Of a DNA stretch of 41,717 nucleotides, positions 36,347 through 41,717 are shown piece by piece; within the stretch, counting starts at the first letter, position 1, and each line of letters opens with the position of its first letter. The DNA lies in NCBI GenBank assembly GCA_030065615.1, contig JASJDR010000060.1:1-41717 (forward strand), given 5' to 3'. Both the position numbers and the translations under genes were made by a program. Source of the DNA: Xenococcus sp. MO_188.B8. Lineage in GTDB: Bacteria > Cyanobacteriota > Cyanobacteriia > Cyanobacteriales > Xenococcaceae. The notes below the pieces were generated by a model. It was not told where the DNA came from and made no database searches. It worked only from the letters and a program-made list of their open reading frames with translations.

Positions 36347-37738
36347 TTAGAAATCGGCATTTAAAGGAGTCCTCGGGAAGGGAATTACATCACGAATATT
36401 GTTCATTCCCGTCATAAATTGTACCAACCTCTCAAACCCTAAGCCAAAACCAGCATGGGGCACAGTACCATAACGACGTAAATCCAAATACCACCAAATA
36501 CTATCAGCTTCGATATTCATTTCCTGAATTCTTCTTTCTAAAACATCTAGTCTTTCTTCCCGTTGTGAACCACCAATAATTTCGCCAATATTAGGTGCTA
36601 GTACATCCATCGCTGCTACTGTTTTTTCATCATCATCTAATCTCATATAAAAAGCTTTGATCTCTTTAGGATAGTTAGTGACAATTACTGGTTTTTTAAA
36701 TAATTCTTCTGCTAAATACCGTTCATGTTCAGATTGTAAATCGATCCCCCATTCCACGGGAAATTCAAACTTTTTCTTTGCTTTCTCTAAGAGCTCAATA
36801 GCTTTAGTATACGTAATTCTTTCAAAATCATTATTAATGATATTATCGGCTGTTGCTAAAATCGATTTGTCAATCCATTTATTAAAAAATGTCATGTCAT
36901 CGGGACAATGATCCAAAACATATTGAAAGATATATTTGAGAAACTCCTCAGCTAAATTTTGATCCCCTTCTAAATCACAAAAAGCCATTTCTGGTTCCAC
37001 CATCCAAAATTCGGCTAAATGGCGGGAAGTATTGGAATTTTCGGCGCGGAAAGTGGGGCCAAAAGTATAGACATTTTGAAATGCCATGGCCATAACTTCA
37101 GCTTGTAATTGTCCACTGACAGTTAAATATGCTGGCTTTCCAAAAAAGTCTTGAGTAAAATCAACTTGACCCTGCTTATTTTGCGGTAATTTATTTAAGT
37201 CAAAATTGGTAACAGTAAATAATTCCCCTGCACCCTCACAATCACTGGCAGTAATAATTGGACTATGAATCCATAAAAAACCCTTGTCTTGAAAAAATTT
37301 ATGAATCGCGGCGGCACAAGCATTGCGAACTCGGAATACTGCGCCTATAGTATTAGTGCGCGATCGCAAATGGCTAATAGTACGGAGAAATTCAAAAGAG
37401 TGACGTTTTTTCTGTAGGGGATAGGTTTCAGGATCGGCTTCTCCATAAACCATCACAGAATCAGCTTTTAGTTCAATTTTTTGTCCTTTTCCTTGAGAAG
37501 CAACCAAGGTTCCCCCTACTTCTATAGATGCCCCAGTATTGATTTGCTTGATAATGGTGTTATATTCTGGGACTTCGCTATCTAGGACAACTTGTAGACC
37601 AGCTAAAGATGAGCCATCATTAACTTCAGTAAAAGCAAAATCCTTTAACTCCCGCTTAGTACGCACCCAACCTTTAATAACTACTTTTTCTTCTGGTTGA
37701 CCGTTTTTCAGAATATCTGCAACTCGTCTGGTTTCCAT
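36347..37738 (-). CDS. asnS: Asparaginyl-tRNA synthetase
   Basis: 463 residues, class IIb synthetase. An N-terminal OB-fold anticodon-binding domain (~15-105; [24 protein letters not shown]) precedes the catalytic core, with motif 2 [28 protein letters not shown] and motif 3 [29 protein letters not shown]. The [16 protein letters not shown] form and the PRTP end separate AsnRS from AspRS. Full length with [10 protein letters not shown] start. A HIP1 octamer lies within the gene near 37361. Confidence 0.96.
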   Translation of the reverse strand: METRRVADILKNGQPEEKVVIKGWVRTKRELKDFAFTEVNDGSSLAGLQVVLDSEVPEYNTIIKQINTGASIEVGGTLVASQGKGQKIELKADSVMVYGEADPETYPLQKKRHSFEFLRTISHLRSRTNTIGAVFRVRNACAAAIHKFFQDKGFLWIHSPIITASDCEGAGELFTVTNFDLNKLPQNKQGQVDFTQDFFGKPAYLTVSGQLQAEVMAMAFQNVYTFGPTFRAENSNTSRHLAEFWMVEPEMAFCDLEGDQNLAEEFLKYIFQYVLDHCPDDMTFFNKWIDKSILATADNIINNDFERITYTKAIELLEKAKKKFEFPVEWGIDLQSEHERYLAEELFKKPVIVTNYPKEIKAFYMRLDDDEKTVAAMDVLAPNIGEIIGGSQREERLDVLERRIQEMNIEADSIWWYLDLRRYGTVPHAGFGLGFERLVQFMTGMNNIRDVIPFPRTPLNADF

Positions 37739-37927
37739 CTAGTCTACTTAAATTGGTGAATTCATTGACCAATTCATAGAATAGCATTCTCTTTCAACAA
37801 CAATTTCAACCAAATTTATTAAACAATACTTTTTATTAGTCACAGAAGTTTTCTGTGTCAACCAGGAATGGGGACACCGTAATCCTCGATACCTATCAAC
37901 TCTGGGTAATTTATGTTGTACAGTTAC

Positions 37928-39010
37928 CTAATTATTAATCATAAATTTAATGATTTCTTGAGCAATAGTTTCCGAGCCATCTTTGGGAAGTTTGATATCA
38001 GTTTTTGGTGCTATTAGAGGTTGGGTTAGAAAATTCCAGCTACCTTGAAAAAACTCTTCTGTAGTTACTATCTGATGCTTAGAATGATCTTGAATACTCT
38101 TAAGTAAAATTGGCGCTTCAGCAAAATCTTCCCGAGTTAAAGTAACAATCGGTAGCTCTAATCTCAAAGCTTCAGCAAAAGTACTATAACCTGGTTTAGA
38201 AATAATTCTGCTACATAACAACATAAAATCTACGGGACGAAAGAAATTGTTAGCGACAATCTTGAGATTAGGTAAATCAGGAGCCTGGCGATCAAAAGTA
38301 ATAAAATCCCAGTCAGGAAAATGTTTTAAATTTTCATAGGGAATTGCCTGTAAACCCAAACCACCAAAAGTTAATAAGACAATCTTTTCTGGCGGTGCTG
38401 TAATGGCAAATTTATCCCGTAATTCCTCCTCACTATAACGAGGAGTCCCTCCCGTTAACCCCACATCGGTAATTTGGGGAAAAGCAGTCATCGGTTCCGA
38501 TAAAGGTAAGCGAAATAAGCGATCGCACTTGCCATAACATTCTTTGATCCAGTTAATAATCTCTGTAAAAGAATCTCCCCAAGCACCATAGATAAAATCC
38601 CAACCAAAATTACTCATCATCCAACAGGGAATTCCTGCTGCTTCTGCGATCGCTGTTACCAAAGGAGGAATATCTCCTAAAATCAGCTGGACATCATGCT
38701 GACGAATAAATTCAACTTCCTCGGCGATCAGCTGCTCCTGTTGCGCTCGAATCTCTTGCATCTTCTCTAGAGTAGTCTTTTTATCCATAGTTAAGCTATC
38801 GCTTTGCACTACTCCCACATCAAAAACCCGAGGACGATACATAAAATCACCGCTAACATAAGATCGCAGTAACCATTGGGGTGCTGTGGTCGCAAATATT
38901 ATTGAAATTTCAGGACAGAGTTGTTGTATCTTATCTGCTACTGATGCTGCGCGTACTGCATGACCAAAACCATGACTAGTAATGGCAATATATAACTTAG
39001 GTTGAGACAT
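37928..39010 (-). CDS. GT-B glycosyltransferase, MurG-like fold
   Basis: 360 residues from the ATG at 39010 (MSQPKLYIAITSHGFGHAVRA); an in-frame TTG 24 bases earlier is possible. The Gly-rich loop SHGFGHAVRAASVADKI near the N-terminus and the late donor-site block SKPGYSTFAEALRLELPIVTLTREDFAE are those of GT-B enzymes related to MurG and GT1. Between the halves is LLTFGGLGLQAIPYENL. It is not MurG itself because the acceptor-domain motifs differ. No signal or membrane helices. Acceptor and donor unknown; a glycolipid or surface glycan is likely. Confidence 0.8.
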   Translation of the reverse strand: MSQPKLYIAITSHGFGHAVRAASVADKIQQLCPEISIIFATTAPQWLLRSYVSGDFMYRPRVFDVGVVQSDSLTMDKKTTLEKMQEIRAQQEQLIAEEVEFIRQHDVQLILGDIPPLVTAIAEAAGIPCWMMSNFGWDFIYGAWGDSFTEIINWIKECYGKCDRLFRLPLSEPMTAFPQITDVGLTGGTPRYSEEELRDKFAITAPPEKIVLLTFGGLGLQAIPYENLKHFPDWDFITFDRQAPDLPNLKIVANNFFRPVDFMLLCSRIISKPGYSTFAEALRLELPIVTLTREDFAEAPILLKSIQDHSKHQIVTTEEFFQGSWNFLTQPLIAPKTDIKLPKDGSETIAQEIIKFMINN

Positions 39011-39127
39011 ATTGTTTTGACTAATAAGTAGCAAATAGTAAGTATTAAACGGATCAACTGAAATTCTAACAATCCAATAATATGTGATAACAAAAAATCT
39101 ATCGACTCAAGTTTGGCTCATTCGTTG

Positions 39128-40006
39128 ATGTTTAAGAACCATAAATCTAACTGGCATAAATTAACACCTTACTTCTTTCTCCTTCCAGCGATCGCAATTC
39201 TCACGATCACAATTTTTTTACCCGCAATTCAAGCCTTTGCTCTAAGTTTTACCCAATATGAATATGATTTAACCCAAACTCCTGAATGGGTGGGATTTGC
39301 CAACTTTCAGCGGTTGTGGAGCGATCGCGTTTTTTGGCAAACTGTAATCAATACTTTGCTTTACTTAGTCGGTGCAGTACCAGTTTTGGTAATTGTGCCT
39401 TTAATTTTGGCTATTTTAGTCAATCAAAAACTCCCTGGCATTTATTGGTTTCGTACCACTTTCTATACCCCTGTAGTGATCTCGATGGTAGTAGCAGGAA
39501 TCGCTTGGAAAGCACTTTACATCAACAACGGCATTTTGAACCAATTTCTGAAACAGATTGGTTTTAGTGAAGGAATTCCTTGGCTGACAGATCCCAAGTT
39601 AGCACTCTGGAGTGTCATGCTAGTAACTATTTGGAAAGGACTAGGCTACTACATGGTAATTTATCTGGCTGGTTTGCAATCGATCTCTCCTGAATTATAC
39701 GAAGCAGCAGCGATCGATGGCTCAGATGGTTGGCGCAGACATTGGGATATTACTTTCCCCTTAATGACACCTTACCTATTTCTAGTAGCCGTAATTTCTG
39801 CGATTTCCGCCACCAAAGTCTTTGAAGAAATTTACGTGATGACTCAAGGAGGACCTCGCAATAGCTCTAAAACCGTAGTTTACTATCTCTATGAAAGAGC
39901 ATTCCAAGATTTAGACATTAACTATGCCTGCACCATTGGTTTAGTTTTATTTCTCGGTATTCTAGGACTTTCTATTATTAACTTGCGCCTTTCCCGTAAT
40001 CAATAA
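39128..40006 (+). CDS. MalF-type sugar ABC transporter permease
   Basis: 292 residues from ATG 39128; a TTG at 39113 would add five. Six membrane helices beginning at ~14 (YFFLLPAIAILTITIFLPAIQAFALSF). The EAA loop that docks the ATPase is YEAAAIDGSDGWRRHWDITFPLMTPYLFLV (~197-226), and the segment TKVFEEIYVMTQGGPRNSSKTVVYYLYERAF is typical of sugar importers of the CUT1 class. The matching MalG-type permease, solute-binding protein and ATPase are not next to it, so the complex must be assembled from scattered genes, as often in cyanobacteria. Substrate is probably an oligosaccharide or glucosylglycerol-like solute; not determinable. Confidence 0.9.
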   Translation: MFKNHKSNWHKLTPYFFLLPAIAILTITIFLPAIQAFALSFTQYEYDLTQTPEWVGFANFQRLWSDRVFWQTVINTLLYLVGAVPVLVIVPLILAILVNQKLPGIYWFRTTFYTPVVISMVVAGIAWKALYINNGILNQFLKQIGFSEGIPWLTDPKLALWSVMLVTIWKGLGYYMVIYLAGLQSISPELYEAAAIDGSDGWRRHWDITFPLMTPYLFLVAVISAISATKVFEEIYVMTQGGPRNSSKTVVYYLYERAFQDLDINYACTIGLVLFLGILGLSIINLRLSRNQ

Positions 40007-40045
40007 TTCGGTCAATAAGCTGACAAGATTATTAACCGATTACTA

Positions 40046-40366
40046 TTAAATTCCTTCGACTTCCATTTTAGCAACAGTAATAGCATCAAAAGCAAAAGCT
40101 AACACAATAGGCATCGGATTGGCGATCAAAAAACATAAAAGCATAGCAACTATACTCAAAAGCGCCGCACTAGCTAACCACAATTGTTCGTCGTGAGTCA
40201 ATCCTTTGTTATCTTTAATAACCTGTAGAACATTACTAGGAATCGGCTCAGGCATCACTGCATTAGGAGGAAATGCCCAGTAACTGTTGTAGCGTTCTCG
40301 AAACAAATCTGTCCAACCATTAGTATCACACCATTCTTGAATCCAATCATCATGAAAATGTTTCAT
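40046..40366 (-). CDS. Small membrane protein of unknown function
   Basis: 106 residues. A Trp/His/Asp-rich N-terminus (MKHFHDDWIQEWCDTNGWTDLF...YWAFPPNAVMPEPIP) is followed by a hydrophobic C-terminal half with one or two helices (~64-97). I do not recognise the family. The aromatic N-terminal half, clean frame and position between well-defined genes support it as real. It lies tail-to-tail with the sugar permease gene (39-base gap). Confidence 0.65.
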   Translation of the reverse strand: MKHFHDDWIQEWCDTNGWTDLFRERYNSYWAFPPNAVMPEPIPSNVLQVIKDNKGLTHDEQLWLASAALLSIVAMLLCFLIANPMPIVLAFAFDAITVAKMEVEGI

Positions 40367-40824
40367 CGTGAAAAAAATAATAATTTAATGAATTGACCTA
40401 AAAGTTTCTCTGAAAATATGAATACTTAATAATTCATGGTAATTCAGTGACGATTGTGAATAATCTATCAAAAATTTCTTTAATTTCAAATACAAATTCT
40501 GGTTTACTTAACAAAACTTGAACAAAAACTAGATAATTACCTAATAAATTTTTTCATTAAGCGCTAATCAACGTTGATCTTATAGCTGTATTTGCAGTGA
40601 AAGACTATAGGTTAAAGGTTAATTAGAAAAGATTAAAGATTGAAAAATCGTCTCCGAGAGGAAACTTAAATATATACGGGTATTGAGACAAAAATTAATT
40701 AGTTTTGTTCTCTAGTCTCCTTCCCGCCCTTCCCCTTTTCCTGAACCGAAACAAGATTGTTATCTACTCAGTAAGCTTGCTTAGTTGTAACCTATTTGCC
40801 TTCAAGAGACTTTGCATTAATCAA
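40367..40824. other. Intergenic region without recognised features
   Basis: About 460 AT-rich bases upstream of the small membrane protein and downstream of the cyclo-ligase gene. Nothing beyond a pyrimidine-rich run near 40718-40740 stands out. Confidence 0.4.
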
Positions 40825-41385
40825 TCAAAACTTATCTAGGCAAGATTCTGTACATACATATTGCAACTTAATATCCCAAGCTTCTCTAGGTAAGCGATCT
40901 AAATAAGCAAAATTAAAGACAACCCCCACGGTAGGACAGTTTTTCCATTGAGGCGAAGTTAATAAGCGATCATAATATCCGCCACCATAACCGAGACGAT
41001 AGCCTGAGCGATCGCAAGCTACAGTCGGCACAATAATTAAATCAACTTCAGTAGTGGGAATAGGAGCTTCTTTCCTTAGTGGTTCTCGAATCCCATGCTT
41101 CCCTGAATTGACTGCTTCTCCTGGTTGCCATGAATGCCAGAGTAAATCATTGCCAACACAAGTAGGAAATCCCCATCTCTTCTCATTGGTAATTAGGGGC
41201 ATCAGATCAGGTTCTTGACGAAAGCTAAAATAAGCTAGAACGGTTTTGGCCTCACAAAATATTTTCCAAGACTTTATGCGATCGCAAATTTGCCGATTCT
41301 TTTCTTGAAACTCTTCAGAAGCAAGAGACTTGCGCTCACTTAAAATTTTCTTTCTTAGGATAACCTTATCTTGTCGGGACATCAT
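40825..41385 (-). CDS. 5-formyltetrahydrofolate cyclo-ligase
   Basis: 186 residues. Converts 5-formyl-THF to 5,10-methenyl-THF using ATP, returning the storage folate to the one-carbon pool. The N-terminus KVILRKKILSERKSLASEEF and the C-terminal signature RLGYGGGYYDRLL (~130-142), which forms the ATP site, define the family; the preceding DLIIVPTVACDRSGYRLG block is also standard. Two adjacent ATGs (MM) make the start uncertain by one residue. Apparently monocistronic. The same family is called ygfA or MTHFS in other organisms. Confidence 0.93.
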   Translation of the reverse strand: MMSRQDKVILRKKILSERKSLASEEFQEKNRQICDRIKSWKIFCEAKTVLAYFSFRQEPDLMPLITNEKRWGFPTCVGNDLLWHSWQPGEAVNSGKHGIREPLRKEAPIPTTEVDLIIVPTVACDRSGYRLGYGGGYYDRLLTSPQWKNCPTVGVVFNFAYLDRLPREAWDIKLQYVCTESCLDKF

Positions 41386-41610
41386 AAATTTTAAGTCTTT
41401 TCAACATTCTATTTTCGGTGTTGAATCAACTTATTTCTTACAAAAATAGACGATATATTTCTATTTTAATGGGTTTAACAAAAATTCAAAAATTCACAAC
41501 ATTTCTTTATGAAATTGCCAAAAGCCTTATTTTACTGGGATGAAAGCTTTATTTTTAGTGCTGATGACACCACAAATGTCAAAAAAAGGAAAAAAAGTTG
41601 GGAAAAGGGG

Positions 41611-41639
41611 TTGACTTTGAAGAATAGAAGATATACATT
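41611..41639 (+). promoter_or_regulatory. Strong sigma-70-type promoter, possibly of an rRNA operon
   Basis: TTGACT (-35, 41611-41616) and TACATT (-10, 41634-41639) are 17 bases apart; TATACA at 41632 is an alternative -10. A G-rich GGAAAAGGGG precedes the -35. What follows (GCGCGGTTGAGAGAGCTGAAG and AGAACCTAGACAAATCAATA) is structured, non-coding and, from memory, like the leader before 16S rRNA in cyanobacteria. The RNA itself is outside the window. Confidence 0.45.
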
Positions 41640-41717
41640 GGTAAATGCGCGGTTGAGAGAGCTGAAGCTCGCGACACCGGCCAGAACCTAGACAAATCAA
41701 TAGTTTGAAGACTTTAG

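Noticed and set aside
41509..41691. 60-codon frame at the right edge
   Set aside because: No recognisable domain, and it runs straight through the -35/-10 promoter and the leader-like sequence.

Overview
The window is cyanobacterial chromosome. It carries a complete kaiA-kaiB-kaiC circadian clock cluster, a light-dependent protochlorophyllide reductase, cyanobacteria-specific families (TIGR04376-like, DUF3082-like), AT-rich base composition, and many copies of the HIP1 octamer GCGATCGC scattered through genes. The gene families do not fix the species. A low-GC colonial or unicellular lineage fits, but that is only an impression.

Region 1 (1-9105) is a tandem array of three large secreted beta-helix exoproteins of the two-partner-secretion / filamentous-haemagglutinin type. 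The first is cut by the window edge; the next two are close paralogues with near-identical ends and a diverged middle. The two complete genes are framed by an inverted pair of small non-coding elements (2244-2476 and 9284-9656) whose ends carry GTATACACA. A second miniature element (2498-2781) lies next to the left copy, and a relative of it occurs at 22925-23212. No dedicated outer-membrane TpsB transporter is visible.

Region 2 (9886-14935) holds the clock genes followed by cobalamin biosynthesis cbiT and phospholipid biosynthesis cdsA, all on the + strand. kaiA and kaiB are tightly linked. kaiB and kaiC are separated by an unusually long, repeat-containing 576-bp spacer.

Region 3 (15195-24171) has a two-gene polysaccharide-type ABC exporter, por, a Cys-type glutathione peroxidase, two unassigned membrane proteins, a HlyD-type adaptor with an unusual N-terminal cytoplasmic domain, and a secreted GH24 lysozyme-like protein.

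Region 4 (24373-33967) looks like surface carbohydrate and envelope work: a double-domain glycosyltransferase, an FkbM methyltransferase with a coiled-coil tail, a TIGR04376-like coiled-coil protein, a secreted GH9 cellulase-family enzyme, and a two-gene ABC-2 transporter.

Region 5 (34134-41385) is mostly housekeeping: a DUF3082-like protein, trhO, panB, asnS, a GT-B glycosyltransferase, an orphan MalF-type sugar permease, a small membrane protein and 5-formyltetrahydrofolate cyclo-ligase. The last 110 bases look like a strong promoter and leader, possibly of a stable RNA operon that begins just outside the window. No tRNA, rRNA body, CRISPR array, prophage or transposase gene was found.
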